Shown in pieces: positions 18,465-26,773 of a stretch of DNA of 64,000 bases; the first letter of the stretch is position 1, and each line of letters opens with the position of its first letter. The stretch is taken from positions 1,257,501 to 1,321,500 of the forward strand of contig NZ_JBBOWX010000001.1 in assembly GCF_038007285.1 (NCBI RefSeq), in the 5' to 3' direction. A model generated the notes under the pieces. It worked only from the letters and a program-made list of their open reading frames with translations, did not search any database and was not told the DNA's origin. Made by a program: the position numbers and the translations under genes. This stretch comes from Sporosarcina sp. FSL K6-3457 (lineage in GTDB: Bacteria > Bacillota > Bacilli > Bacillales_A > Planococcaceae).

Positions 18465-18494
18465 ATGTAAGTAACTACTTGCATACTACTATAA
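18465..18494 (-). promoter_or_regulatory. TetR-type operator 1 and -10, before tetR-like gene
   Basis: ATGTAAGTAACTACTTGCAT (18465-18484) is a 20-bp imperfect palindrome with half-sites ATGtAAGTA / TACTTgCAT. TATAGT (18489-18494, minus strand) is a plausible -10 immediately upstream of it. Confidence 0.65.
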
Positions 18495-18605
18495 AGTGAA
18501 ATCATTTGCAAATGTAAATTGAGTAGCCTGTCGCACCTAGCCTATGTTGTCAACATATAATAAAGTAATAGTCGATATGAAATCCCGAAAAGGATGTGTT
18601 TATGC

Positions 18606-18920
18606 GTGTATTCCAATAATTCTAATCGCAATAAGCATTCAACATACACGCTAAATGATCTCTTGAAGGGAAAGGATATTGAAATTGTTGCCGCATCCCT
18701 TCTTTTACTTGGTAAATTGAAAGTAGACTCTGTCCAATTATTTAGGGATAGGCCTGTTATTGCTGTGTCCTTGTTAGGTGAATTTAAGAAAATGAATGGT
18801 CAAAAAGTAGATGAAATGACAGATTTTCTTGCGAAAAATGGTGATCTAACGATAGATGAAATTATTGAAGGATTTACAAAGCGAATGAATAAAGAGAGGG
18901 GAACGGGGCGTGACAGGTGA
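18606..18920 (+). CDS. Small uncharacterised soluble protein
   Basis: About 104 residues if started at GTG 18606. The frame also has ATG 18594, but there the Shine-Dalgarno AAAAGG abuts the start codon, so the later start is preferred with low certainty. The sequence TLNDLLKGKDIEIVAASLLLLGKLKVDSVQLFRDRPVIAVSLLGEF is well structured, and the C-terminus is rich in charged residues. I do not recognise the family. It overlaps by 11 bp a downstream gene for a very small membrane protein, so the two are probably co-expressed. Confidence 0.65.
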   Translation: MYSNNSNRNKHSTYTLNDLLKGKDIEIVAASLLLLGKLKVDSVQLFRDRPVIAVSLLGEFKKMNGQKVDEMTDFLAKNGDLTIDEIIEGFTKRMNKERGTGRDR

Positions 18921-19041
18921 AACAACAGGTTTTGATGGTATGAAATTTCTCAATACGGTTATTTTAATCGTATTTCTATTACTGCTCCTTTTTGGTTCAA
19001 CAGACCTCGGAAGATTAACAGAAGTAGAAGATGTAAACTAA
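18910..19041 (+). CDS. 43-residue single-helix membrane protein
   Basis: GTG 18910 is preceded by GAGAGGGGAA inside the end of the upstream gene. The product is short, with TGETTGFDGMKFLNTV, a hydrophobic helix ILIVFLLLLLFG, and an acidic tail ending TEVEDVN. The stop codon directly abuts the 17-bp terminator stem at 19041. It is too short for most gene callers. The function is unknown, and coupling with the upstream gene suggests a joint role. Confidence 0.65.
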   Translation: MTGETTGFDGMKFLNTVILIVFLLLLLFGSTDLGRLTEVEDVN

Positions 19042-19082
19042 CTTGATGCAACAGGGAGTTTGAATTCCCTGTTGCATCAAGT
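19041..19082. terminator. Strong terminator
   Basis: A perfect 17-bp stem ACTTGATGCAACAGGGA / TCCCTGTTGCATCAAGT around an 8-base loop, ending in TTTAA. It serves the two small plus-strand genes and possibly the convergent DUF1697 gene. Confidence 0.85.
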
Positions 19083-19186
19083 TTAACGGTAGCAAGTCGG
19101 CCAATGTTGCAATATCTTTACTTTCTGGGTGCCTTAATCGCTTGACGAGTATATGAGCCGTTGTCAAAACATCCCCGAAACGAATA

Positions 19187-19687
19187 TTACATTTTAGTCA
19201 GAATCTTATTCACCGTATTTTGATTACGCGCGGTTGAATGCATAGCTAACTTCTTTTCGAAAAAGGTATTTGTGTATTTTGTTTGATGGTAGCTTTTCGA
19301 TAAAGCAATAATGATATTCTTCTTATTGATAACGACAAATTCATCATCGACTAACTCATCTAGCAAAGCTTGTTGTTCATCAGAAATGTCCTTTCCTAGA
19401 AACATAACGTATACTTGTTCCTTTGAAAAAATAGGGTGTCGCTGAATCTCCAGTAGCTCCTGCATCGTTCGTACAACAACAGGAATATCAAACCCGTATG
19501 TAACCCGTAAGTTTGTTTCGATGTGTTGAATGTCATAGGATGTCCCATCAAAAAGAACATTGCCCGTTTGAATATATGTACGAACATTTTTATAGGTCAT
19601 TTGTTCGAAGAGAGATCTTAAAGATATCATATCTACTTTGTTTTTCTTCCCCAGGTTAATGCCTCTAAGTAAAGCAACTGATGTCAT
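19187..19687 (-). CDS. DUF1697 domain protein
   Basis: 166 residues starting MTSVALLRGINLGKKNKVDM at ATG 19687, preceded by GGAGGTG. An in-frame TTG at 19702 would lie within the ribosome binding site and is rejected. The N-terminal LLRGINVG-type motif, YIQTGNVLF and the C-terminal TARNQNTVNKIL are hallmarks of DUF1697, a family of small proteins with no established activity. It is monocistronic. Confidence 0.9.
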   Translation of the reverse strand: MTSVALLRGINLGKKNKVDMISLRSLFEQMTYKNVRTYIQTGNVLFDGTSYDIQHIETNLRVTYGFDIPVVVRTMQELLEIQRHPIFSKEQVYVMFLGKDISDEQQALLDELVDDEFVVINKKNIIIALSKSYHQTKYTNTFFEKKLAMHSTARNQNTVNKILTKM

Positions 19688-19799
19688 ATGATACACCTCC
19701 AAATATGGTTATTTTAATTTTCAAACCTTTTAATTGTCCCTTCATTGCTATTATAAGGTATTCTAATAGTATTGTTCACAATTAAAGGGGGAGCTTTTC

Positions 19800-20726
19800 A
19801 TGAAATACAACCAAATTAAACATACTGATCTAAATGTCTCGAATATCATTATGGGCAATATGCGCTTGCCACAGCTGTCATTACCAGAAATTGAGCAACT
19901 AATCCGAACAGCACTTGATGAGGGAATTAACTTCTTTGATCATGCCGATATTTACGGGCAAGGTCGCAGTGAAGAATTATTTGCTGAAGCTATTCAAATG
20001 AATTCGAGGATCCGTGAGAAAATGATTATACAAAGTAAATGTGGTATTAAAGGCCAGGAAAACTACTTTGATTTTTCTAAAGGGCATATCCTTGACTCAG
20101 TCGATGGTATCTTAAAGCGGTTACAAACGGATTACTTGGATCTACTATTGTTGCATCGTCCTGATCCATTGATGGAGCCTGAAGAGGTTGCGGAAGCATT
20201 TGAGGCCTTACATAGTAGTGGAAAGGTAAAAAATTTTGGTGTGTCCAATCATAATCCAGCGCAGATTGAGCTATTGCAAAAATATACGCCACATAAATTA
20301 GTCGTCAACCAGGTTCAATTCAGCATCGCTCATACGCCGATGATTGACGCGGGCATTGCATTGAACATGAATACCGATCAAGCCATTAATCGCGATAGTA
20401 GTGTACTCGAATATTGCCGTTTACATGATATTCAGCTACAAGCATGGTCACCATTCCAAAGTGGCTTCTTTGAAGGCCCGTTTCTCGGTGATTTAGAGAA
20501 GTATGCAGAGTTGAATAAAGTAATTGACGATATTGCTGCTCATTACAATGTAACGAATACAGCCATTGCGACAGCTTGGATTACCCGTCATCCGGCCAAC
20601 ATCCAAGTCGTGTTGGGAACAACGAATCCCCAGCGCTTAAAAGACGCATGCGCAGGCGCAAACATTAAACTAACGAGAAAAGAATGGTATGACATTTATA
20701 AGGCTGCAGGGAATATGGTGCCTTGA
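19800..20726 (+). CDS. Aldo/keto reductase (YdhF-like)
   Basis: 308 residues, AAAGGGGGAG before ATG 19800. The TIM-barrel AKR tetrad is visible: Asp47 and Tyr52 in FFDHADIYG, Lys80 in IQSKCGI, and His119 in LLLLHRPDPL. The NADPH-binding segment VVLGTTNPQRL is near the C-terminus. It most resembles the E. coli YdhF branch of predicted oxidoreductases. The physiological substrate is unknown. It stands alone between terminator-like regions. Confidence 0.92.
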   Translation: MKYNQIKHTDLNVSNIIMGNMRLPQLSLPEIEQLIRTALDEGINFFDHADIYGQGRSEELFAEAIQMNSRIREKMIIQSKCGIKGQENYFDFSKGHILDSVDGILKRLQTDYLDLLLLHRPDPLMEPEEVAEAFEALHSSGKVKNFGVSNHNPAQIELLQKYTPHKLVVNQVQFSIAHTPMIDAGIALNMNTDQAINRDSSVLEYCRLHDIQLQAWSPFQSGFFEGPFLGDLEKYAELNKVIDDIAAHYNVTNTAIATAWITRHPANIQVVLGTTNPQRLKDACAGANIKLTRKEWYDIYKAAGNMVP

Positions 20727-20778
20727 TTTTTATCCTAATTATGGTAATATTTAATCACAATGAAAGGTGGAGTTTATT

Positions 20779-20838
20779 ATGAAAAAGGTTACTTTAACTG
20801 TTTGTCGCAATATCTTAGGAGAAACAATCGGCGACTAA
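20779..20838 (+). CDS. 19-residue ORF before methyltransferase gene, possible leader peptide
   Basis: ATG 20779 follows AAAGGTGGAG with ideal spacing, and the frame closes at TAA 20836-20838. The product MKKVTLTVCRNILGETIGD has no recognised homologue. A small dyad (ATCGAC, three bases, GTCGAT) begins at the stop codon, and the methyltransferase gene starts 46 bp later. It could be a regulatory leader, a functional micropeptide, or the surviving 5' end of a deleted gene. Confidence 0.4.
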   Translation: MKKVTLTVCRNILGETIGD

Positions 20839-20884
20839 TCGACATGGTCGATAGCTCGTCCGAATAATAGGGGGAGCATTTTTT

Positions 20885-21511
20885 ATGTTAAGTAAGCAAG
20901 GATTCGATTTATGGGCCAATGATTATGATCAAACGGTGCAGGTCAGTGAGAATAATGATTTATATCCGTTTGCTGGTTACAAGAAAATCATAAATACCAT
21001 TTTCAATGAAGTCATGCAACAGAAGCAGTCAAAGGTTTTGGATATAGGGTTTGGGACAGCTGTTTTAGCAAGTAAATTATATGATCATGGTCATGAGTTA
21101 GATGGCTTAGATTTTTCGGCGAAGATGATTGCAATTGCGCAGGCTAAAATGCCGATGGCGAATTTACTAGAGTGGGATATTTCAAACGGTTTACCGGAAA
21201 ACATCGTAGTCAATCAGTATGATGCCATTATTAGCACATATACTTTACATCATTTAACAGATGAAGATAAATTAACATTTATCACAAATTTGCTGCCTTT
21301 ACTTTCAGAGGGTGGAAAAATATTCATCGGTGATATCGCTTTTCAAACACGTGTAGCACTTCAATTATGTAGAGACGCTAGTCTAGCTTATTGGGATGAC
21401 GATGAATTTTATTTTGTTGCTGCTGAAATGACAGCAGCGCTAAAAAATGAGTGTACATGCGAATTTTATCCGCTTTCCCATTGCGGCGGCGTGTTCGTCA
21501 TTGCACGGTAA
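20885..21511 (+). CDS. Class I SAM-dependent methyltransferase
   Basis: 208 residues, GGGGGAG before ATG 20885. The SAM-binding motif I is VLDIGFGTAVLASKLYDHG, followed by the acidic LDGLDFSAKMIAIAQ and the motif IV region YDAIISTYTLHHLTDEDK. This is the UbiE/methyltransferase-11 type, acting on a small molecule, with the substrate unknown. It is not of the rRNA (Erm) type. A terminator follows. Confidence 0.9.
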   Translation: MLSKQGFDLWANDYDQTVQVSENNDLYPFAGYKKIINTIFNEVMQQKQSKVLDIGFGTAVLASKLYDHGHELDGLDFSAKMIAIAQAKMPMANLLEWDISNGLPENIVVNQYDAIISTYTLHHLTDEDKLTFITNLLPLLSEGGKIFIGDIAFQTRVALQLCRDASLAYWDDDEFYFVAAEMTAALKNECTCEFYPLSHCGGVFVIAR

Positions 21512-21515
21512 AGAG

Positions 21516-21548
21516 AAAAATGAGTTGTTTCGGCAACTTATTTTTTAT
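21516..21548 (+). terminator. Terminator of methyltransferase gene
   Basis: AAATGAGTTG, loop TTTCGG, CAACTTATTTTTT, directly after the stop. Confidence 0.75.
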
Positions 21549-21584
21549 GTCCCATAAAAAGTAATGCTACTGGAGGATGGTATG

Positions 21585-22079
21585 ATGAAAATAAGAGAAA
21601 TAACACCAAGTGATTCGGAGAATTTGGTACAACTCATTGAGGAAGTAGAAAAGACTTCAGACTTCATGTTATTTGAAGCGGGTGAAAGAAAAATATCTGG
21701 AGAACAATTCCGTAAAAAGATTGAATCATTTCAAGATGCATCAACTATTTTGGTAGCGGAGCGACAGGAGAAATTAGTTGGCTATTTAATTGTAGTGGCA
21801 GGAGATGCAAATAGGGCAAAACATTCCGCTTACCTTGTGATAGGTATTACTGCTGAGCATCGAGGACAGGGAATAGGAAGCCAACTATTTAAACAACTCA
21901 ATGCATGGGCAAAAAATCATCAACTTCACCGTTTGGAACTGACTGTGATGGAAAGTAATTCAGCAGGGATTGCATTGTATCAGAAGAATGGTTTTGTAAT
22001 TGAAGGTATTAAAAAAGATTCCTTATTCGTAAATGGAAAATATGAGAATGAATACTATATGGCAAAGCTCATTGGATAG
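21585..22079 (+). CDS. GNAT family N-acetyltransferase
   Basis: 164 residues from ATG 21585 (MKIREITPSD), with GGAGG eight bases upstream. ATG 21582 is the adjacent alternative, and the in-frame ATG 21564 would include the ribosome binding site. The acetyl-CoA loop is visible in VIGITAEHRGQGIGSQLFKQL, with the later ALYQKNGFVIEG of RimI-like GNATs. The acceptor is unknown. Probably not co-transcribed with the upstream gene because of the terminator between them. Confidence 0.9.
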   Translation: MKIREITPSDSENLVQLIEEVEKTSDFMLFEAGERKISGEQFRKKIESFQDASTILVAERQEKLVGYLIVVAGDANRAKHSAYLVIGITAEHRGQGIGSQLFKQLNAWAKNHQLHRLELTVMESNSAGIALYQKNGFVIEGIKKDSLFVNGKYENEYYMAKLIG

Positions 22080-22141
22080 TAGGTATTGTAGGATCGATTG
22101 GTGTACTTATTTTTTGAAGAAAAGAAAAAGGTGATTGTAAA

Positions 22142-22669
22142 ATGAAGCGAATTGCAATTGATATGGATGAAGTAATTACCCATTTCAGTACAAGCTGTTT
22201 GGAGCTATTCAATAAGGAATTCGATGAGAATTATACAACTGAAGATTTACAGGGGAAATTATTAGTAGAGTTGGACGCTAGATTTGCAGACACGGTAGAT
22301 TCCTATTTAGCAAATGACTCATTTTTTCTAGATTTAAAAGTAATCAAGGACAGTCAAAATGTAATCCAAAAGTTAAGTTCTTACTATGAAATTTATATTG
22401 TCACGGCGGCAATGGAATTTCCAGCATCTCTAGCTCCAAAGTATCAATGGTTGAAACAGCATTTCAGTTTTTTGGATGACAAGAAATTCGTTTTTTGTGG
22501 AGATAAAAGTATTATTCATGCAGATTATTTAATTGATGATACACCGAGCCATTTAGACACATTTTCGGGACAGGGCATACTGTTTACAGCACCGCATAAT
22601 CGTGATATAACGGGCTATACTCGCCTCAACAATTGGCAAGAGGTCGCAGCTTATTTTTTAAATCTATAA
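22142..22669 (+). CDS. 5'(3')-deoxyribonucleotidase family (NT5C-type) HAD phosphatase
   Basis: 175 residues, AAAGGTG before ATG 22142. HAD motif I is IDMDEVI (Asp7 nucleophile, Asp9), motif II is IVTAAME, and motif III/IV is KSIIHADYLIDDTPSHL. The family removes phosphate from nucleoside monophosphates, often dUMP/dTMP. The length is normal. The starting and ending segments fit the cytosolic type-C deoxyribonucleotidase family found in many Bacilli. Confidence 0.88.
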   Translation: MKRIAIDMDEVITHFSTSCLELFNKEFDENYTTEDLQGKLLVELDARFADTVDSYLANDSFFLDLKVIKDSQNVIQKLSSYYEIYIVTAAMEFPASLAPKYQWLKQHFSFLDDKKFVFCGDKSIIHADYLIDDTPSHLDTFSGQGILFTAPHNRDITGYTRLNNWQEVAAYFLNL

Positions 22670-22808
22670 GTTGAACTAAAGAATCCTACTAAAGCCGCTC
22701 GGGGATGCCTCTCGCGAAAAGCCGGCTAGAAAACTATTGGCAGTCTTATCGCTTTGGCTACCCCAGTAGTCGCCTTCGCTGGTGATTATGTCACAATCAT
22801 AAATTCAA
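22670..22808. repeat. Dispersed repeat with inverted ends, copy A
   Basis: It starts GTTGAACTAAAGAATCCTAC and ends CGCTGGTGATTATGTCACAATC plus a degenerate TTCAA. A shorter copy occurs at 43420-43501. The middle of about 60 bp is present only here. Confidence 0.65.
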
Positions 22809-22810
22809 TA

Positions 22811-22848
22811 TATAAAGAAAACCACCCATTAGGGTGGTTTTCTTTATA
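22811..22848. terminator. Bidirectional terminator between nucleotidase and ferritin genes
   Basis: A perfect 17-bp stem TATAAAGAAAACCACCC / GGGTGGTTTTCTTTATA with loop ATTA. It ends three bases before the ferritin stop. Confidence 0.9.
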
Positions 22849-22850
22849 CC

Positions 22851-23360
22851 TTATTCTCCAGTTTCAGGAGAGAATTGACGTTGGCCAAGCTCTTTTTCAT
22901 AAATGAATAATGCATTCTTATCTTCACCAATACGTTTTAAATACTCGATATGTGTATCAAAGGATGCTTCTTCTTCGACTTGCTCGTCCAAGAACCATCT
23001 TAAAAATGAAATCGTCGCATGTTCTTTTTCTTCCCAAGCAAGATCAGTAAGCTCATAGAAGTTTTTCGTCACTGCTTTTTCTTGGAGCAAGCCAGATTCA
23101 AATGTATCTAAAATAGAATTGAAATCGATTTTAGGTTCAGATGTGGCAGAAAATTTAGCTTGAATGCCACGGTCATTCAAATAATTATAGATTTTCATAG
23201 CGTGAAAACGTTCTTCTTCTGCCTGTTGGAGATAATAATTGGCAAAGCCACTGTAATTATTGTGTTCACAATAAGCGGCCATTGCCATATAGGCGTGAGC
23301 GGCATCGAATTCGTTGTTCAATTGTTTGTTAAGTGCATCTGCTAATCGTTGACTAATCAT
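22851..23360 (-). CDS. ftnA: Ferritin (non-haem iron storage)
   Basis: 169 residues, GGAGG before ATG 23360. The four-helix ferritin carries the dinuclear ferroxidase ligands Glu17, Glu50, His53 (EEERFHAMK), Glu94 and Gln127 (LDEQVEEE), as in bacterial FtnA. It oxidises Fe(II) and stores ferric oxyhydroxide in a 24-mer in the cytoplasm. It is monocistronic. The 5' region has TGATAATCACTTAAT, which only half-resembles a Fur/PerR box, so metal control is possible but unproven. Confidence 0.95.
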   Translation of the reverse strand: MISQRLADALNKQLNNEFDAAHAYMAMAAYCEHNNYSGFANYYLQQAEEERFHAMKIYNYLNDRGIQAKFSATSEPKIDFNSILDTFESGLLQEKAVTKNFYELTDLAWEEKEHATISFLRWFLDEQVEEEASFDTHIEYLKRIGEDKNALFIYEKELGQRQFSPETGE

Positions 23361-23535
23361 ATTATTCTTCCTCCATTTCTTGTTGTATAATCTACCCTTA
23401 TTATAAACGATAGGTCTATGATAATCACTTAATTTGATTAGTCTTTGTGAGGAGAGAGAGTATCCGTACCCAATCGGTATAACAAATTCAATAGATACTC
23501 ATTAGAATCTATAATAATAAACTTTTCGGATAAAT

Positions 23536-23564
23536 TAGAATAAACACTTTCATGTGGTACAATA
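23536..23564 (+). promoter_or_regulatory. Candidate promoter of chemoreceptor gene
   Basis: TTAGAA (23536-23541), 17-bp spacer, TACAAT (23559-23564), about 70 bp before the start codon. A sigma-D (motility) promoter was looked for and not convincingly found. Confidence 0.4.
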
Positions 23565-23634
23565 TGTTCATGATAGTTGTACCTATTGTAAGTACTAAGA
23601 TACCTATCAAATATCAAGGAGAAGGGGTGGGTGG

Positions 23635-25611
23635 ATGAACAAAATATTTGGGGGCTTACAAAATATTAAAGTGAAGTTAATGCTGTCTTTTGTACTGATT
23701 TTAATGATTCCAGCCATTATAGTTGGTGCATTAGCTTATGTGACAGCAAAAGATGCGGTGAAAAATGAAATACTGACTGGTTTTTCTGAAAATATCAGTT
23801 TATTAGATATGACAATTGATAATATTTTACAGTTAAAAGTGCATGATATGCAGATTTTTTCTGAAAGAATAACATTGAATATGTACCAGGGGGAAAGTAG
23901 TCCAGAATTACGGAGTATGTTCGCACAATATAGAGATTTGCATCCAGAAGCTGAACTTACATATATGGGTACTACCCATGGTTTATTTATTCAAGAGCCA
24001 GATATCGGCACTCCGGACGGATATGATCCAAGGAAAAGACCATGGTATATAGATGCAATGGCAAACAAAGGCGATTTTATTATATCAGATCCTTATATCT
24101 CTGCTAGTACAAATGAAATGGTTGTGACTATTTCCCAGGCAATAACAGATGGTTCTGGAGTAGTGGCTGTGGATATTAACTTGAATTATTTGCAAGCATT
24201 AACTAATCAAGTGGACATTGGTAAGACTGGTTATGCAGTGTTACTAGATAATAGTGGTAAATATATTGCCCATCCTATTGAGGAAGCTGGGGATGAGGCA
24301 ATTGCTGATATAACAGATAACCTTTATACACAAGATGAGGGGCAATTTGAAGTAACGGTGGCTGGACAACCGAGGATGGTAGTTTATGTTACGAATGATT
24401 TGACGGGTTGGAAGTTAGCTGGAACGATCACTAGCTCTGAAATTGTAGCGGCGGCTGCTCCAATTTTAAAACGAACAGCTCTTATCCTTGGGATTGCCAT
24501 TGTTGTTGGTGCAATAGCTGTTTACTTCATCACCAAATCAATTATTTCTCCAATTATTCGTCTGAAAGAACAGGCGATTACGATTAGCAAGGGGGATTTA
24601 ACGCAGGATATAAAAATACAATCAAACGATGAGATTGGGCATTTAGGACAGGCTTTTAACAGTATGCAAGAAAGTCTTCGCACACTCATTCAAAGTGTCG
24701 AAAAAAATGCGGAATTAGTCGCATCTTCTGCAGCGCAGTTATCAGCAAGTGCTGAACAAACAAGTGATGCTACAGAACAAGTTTCAACTTCTATCCAAGA
24801 GGTGGCACATAGTGCAGAAATGCAGACGGATGCTGTAGATGGAGCTAGCCGATCGCTTTCGGATATCTCTGTGGGTATCGAGCAGATTGCAGATAACTCA
24901 GTAAAAGTCTCCGAGTTGTCCTATCGTGCAACAGAAGAGGCGGAAATTGGTGGACAGGCAGTTTCAGATACAGTCAATCAAATGACGTCCATTCATAAAT
25001 CTGTTATCGAATCGAATGCCATTACTAAGTCGTTACATGAGCGATCGAAAGAAGTAAGCTCGATTTTGAATGTTATTACAGCAATAGCTGAACAAACAAA
25101 TCTTCTTGCGTTGAATGCGGCGATTGAAGCAGCAAGAGCAGGTGAGCATGGGAAAGGATTTGCTGTTGTAGCTGATGAAGTACGTAAACTGGCTGAACAA
25201 TCACAGAGTTCAGCAACAGAAATTTATGAAATTGTAGAAGGAATTCAAGTGGATACAGCAAATTCTGTTGAAATCATGGAGCAGATTACGACAAGTGTAC
25301 AAGGGGGCGTGGATGTTTCGAACGAGGCTATTGAGAAATTCAATCATATCCTTCAAAGTTTGAAGGAAATCACGCCTCAAATGGAAGCAGTTTCGGCGAC
25401 TGCGGAACAAGTTTCAGCTGCTGTTCAAGAAGTAACGGCAACGGCAAATGCTATAACGAGTAGTGCCCAAGGAAATGCAGCTGCTTCTCAACAAGTGGCA
25501 GCCTCTTCTGAAGAGCAGTTAGCTTCGATGGAGGAAATCAGTTCATCGGCTGAATCGTTATCCTTTATGGCTGAGGATTTAAAGGGGTTAATTTCAAAGT
25601 TTAAGTATTGA
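23635..25611 (+). CDS. Methyl-accepting chemotaxis protein with extracellular Cache sensor
   Basis: 658 residues, AAGGAGAAGGGGTGG before ATG 23635. TM1 spans about 13-35. A dCache-type periplasmic sensor (about 38-275) contains [42 protein letters not shown]2 is about 281-303, then HAMP (to about 360) and a long signalling coiled coil with the conserved hairpin [43 protein letters not shown]. It transmits ligand binding to CheA/CheW. DPRxRPWY-type dCache domains often bind amino acids or other carboxylates, but the ligand here is unknown. Confidence 0.95.
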   Translation: MNKIFGGLQNIKVKLMLSFVLILMIPAIIVGALAYVTAKDAVKNEILTGFSENISLLDMTIDNILQLKVHDMQIFSERITLNMYQGESSPELRSMFAQYRDLHPEAELTYMGTTHGLFIQEPDIGTPDGYDPRKRPWYIDAMANKGDFIISDPYISASTNEMVVTISQAITDGSGVVAVDINLNYLQALTNQVDIGKTGYAVLLDNSGKYIAHPIEEAGDEAIADITDNLYTQDEGQFEVTVAGQPRMVVYVTNDLTGWKLAGTITSSEIVAAAAPILKRTALILGIAIVVGAIAVYFITKSIISPIIRLKEQAITISKGDLTQDIKIQSNDEIGHLGQAFNSMQESLRTLIQSVEKNAELVASSAAQLSASAEQTSDATEQVSTSIQEVAHSAEMQTDAVDGASRSLSDISVGIEQIADNSVKVSELSYRATEEAEIGGQAVSDTVNQMTSIHKSVIESNAITKSLHERSKEVSSILNVITAIAEQTNLLALNAAIEAARAGEHGKGFAVVADEVRKLAEQSQSSATEIYEIVEGIQVDTANSVEIMEQITTSVQGGVDVSNEAIEKFNHILQSLKEITPQMEAVSATAEQVSAAVQEVTATANAITSSAQGNAAASQQVAASSEEQLASMEEISSSAESLSFMAEDLKGLISKFKY

Positions 25612-25666
25612 TTTAACGTAATATTTCCCATAAGGAAATAAACAAACAGACGCATTATAACGAATT

Positions 25667-25717
25667 GGGACTATCACTTTGTCGATGAATCGACTGCTGT
25701 GATAGTTCCATTTTTTA
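25667..25717 (+). terminator. Terminator of chemoreceptor gene
   Basis: GGGACTATCAC pairs with GTGATAGTTCC across a 21-base loop, followed by ATTTTTTA. Confidence 0.8.
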
Positions 25718-25743
25718 TTATAAAAATAATAGCGAACGACGTT

Positions 25744-25773
25744 GTATATTTACTAATGTTGGATTCATACTAA
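25744..25773 (+). promoter_or_regulatory. Mother-cell (sigma-E/sigma-K-like) promoter before spore coat pair
   Basis: GTATATTT (25744-25751), 14-bp spacer, CATACTAA (25766-25773). The -35 fits the sigma-E KMATATT pattern and the -10 matches CATACAAT at six of eight positions. CATA is also the start of sigma-K -10 boxes. The position, 30 bp before the coat gene start, is right. Confidence 0.5.
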
Positions 25774-25803
25774 ATATGAATTCCATGAAAGGAGCTAAGA
25801 AAA

Positions 25804-26268
25804 GTGGAGCCAGCACAAATGTTTCAAGGACAGCAATTACAGCAACTGCAACTACAACTTCGACAATTAGAACAGCAAATACAATTACATCTCCAGCAGC
25901 TACAGGAACCATGGCAAACAGGTCAACAGAATCAGCAACAAGAAAGCGCACAACCAGAATCAGCACAACCACAGGAGTCAGCACAACCAACATCACCACC
26001 GCAAACTCTACAACAGCAACCGCCAAGTAAAGAGAAACAGGCAGCTACTTACTTTACAGTCCCAGAGATGGTATCTACATTGGATATAGGATACCTACGG
26101 GAAATGCTAAGTTCGAATTTGCTTGCCGTAAAACAGTATCGACAGGATGCCGAAAATTGCCAACTACCCGATTTAAAACTTCAATTTAAGGAGGCAGGTC
26201 AAATGCATTTCCAGCAGTATAATAGCTTGTTGAACTTTTTAAGCGAAAATGGAGGAACTGTTACATGA
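25804..26268 (+). CDS. Gln-rich spore coat-like protein
   Basis: 154 residues from GTG 25804 with AAAGGAG nine bases upstream. Residues 1-80 are extremely rich in Gln (QQLQQLQLQLRQLEQQ and ESAQPESAQPQESAQP). Residues ~85-150 form a helical domain (VSTLDIGYLREMLSSNLLAVKQYRQDAENC) of the CotF/ferritin-like coat type. The stop overlaps the next coat gene by four bases. Low-complexity coat proteins of this kind are typical of Bacillus spores. The assignment is by composition and context. Confidence 0.65.
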   Translation: MEPAQMFQGQQLQQLQLQLRQLEQQIQLHLQQLQEPWQTGQQNQQQESAQPESAQPQESAQPTSPPQTLQQQPPSKEKQAATYFTVPEMVSTLDIGYLREMLSSNLLAVKQYRQDAENCQLPDLKLQFKEAGQMHFQQYNSLLNFLSENGGTVT

Positions 26269-26582
26269 CTTTTTCAAAGAAAATTGAAAACCCACAGACA
26301 CCACCAACTGAAAAATCAAAGTTTAGTGATCAAGAAATTTTGCGAGCTGCTCTTGCGACTGAAAGAAATTTATGTAATACCTATATAATTGCTATGCTCG
26401 GGGCAAGCCAAGAGAAATTATATAAACTCATTTTGGACATGCTTCAAAAGACATCTCAACAGCACCGGAAATTACTAGATTTACAATTCCAACATGGCTG
26501 GCTTTCGCTGACGCCAGCCCCAACAGAGGAAGTTAAAGCGATTGAACAGGAGTTTACGGCTGATGGACAGCAAATAAAATAA
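26265..26582 (+). CDS. CotF-like spore coat protein
   Basis: 105 residues, ATG 26265 overlapping the previous stop (ATGA). The segment FSDQEILRAALATERNLCNTYIIAMLGASQEKLYKLILDMLQKT resembles the Coat_F domain: a DILRAALATEK-type start followed by two helices. It is probably co-translated with the Gln-rich partner and expressed in the mother cell. The exact coat layer or function cannot be inferred. Confidence 0.75.
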   Translation: MTFSKKIENPQTPPTEKSKFSDQEILRAALATERNLCNTYIIAMLGASQEKLYKLILDMLQKTSQQHRKLLDLQFQHGWLSLTPAPTEEVKAIEQEFTADGQQIK

Positions 26583-26701
26583 TATATTAGTATAGCGATT
26601 CAAATAATCGTAAATAGAATTTCCTTGTGCTACAATTATGAATGTTCGATTGGGTTTTGATATCCAGTTGATGTGGGGATTCCAATTTCTTATTCGTTAC
26701 A

Positions 26702-26733
26702 CAAAAACACCTACTCCTCCACGAGTAGGTGTT
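26702..26733 (-). terminator. Terminator of nirK
   Basis: AACACCTACT / AGTAGGTGTT stem around an 8-base loop, followed on the minus strand by TTTTTGTG. Confidence 0.8.
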
Positions 26734-26773
26734 CGAAGGTTAATTATTTGTGAATGATACTTGCATTGTATCA

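Noticed and set aside
23540..23570. Sigma-D promoter for the chemoreceptor
   Set aside because: TAAA with 13-15-bp spacing to CAATAT gives only five of eight matches to GCCGATAT; a sigma-A reading fits about as well.
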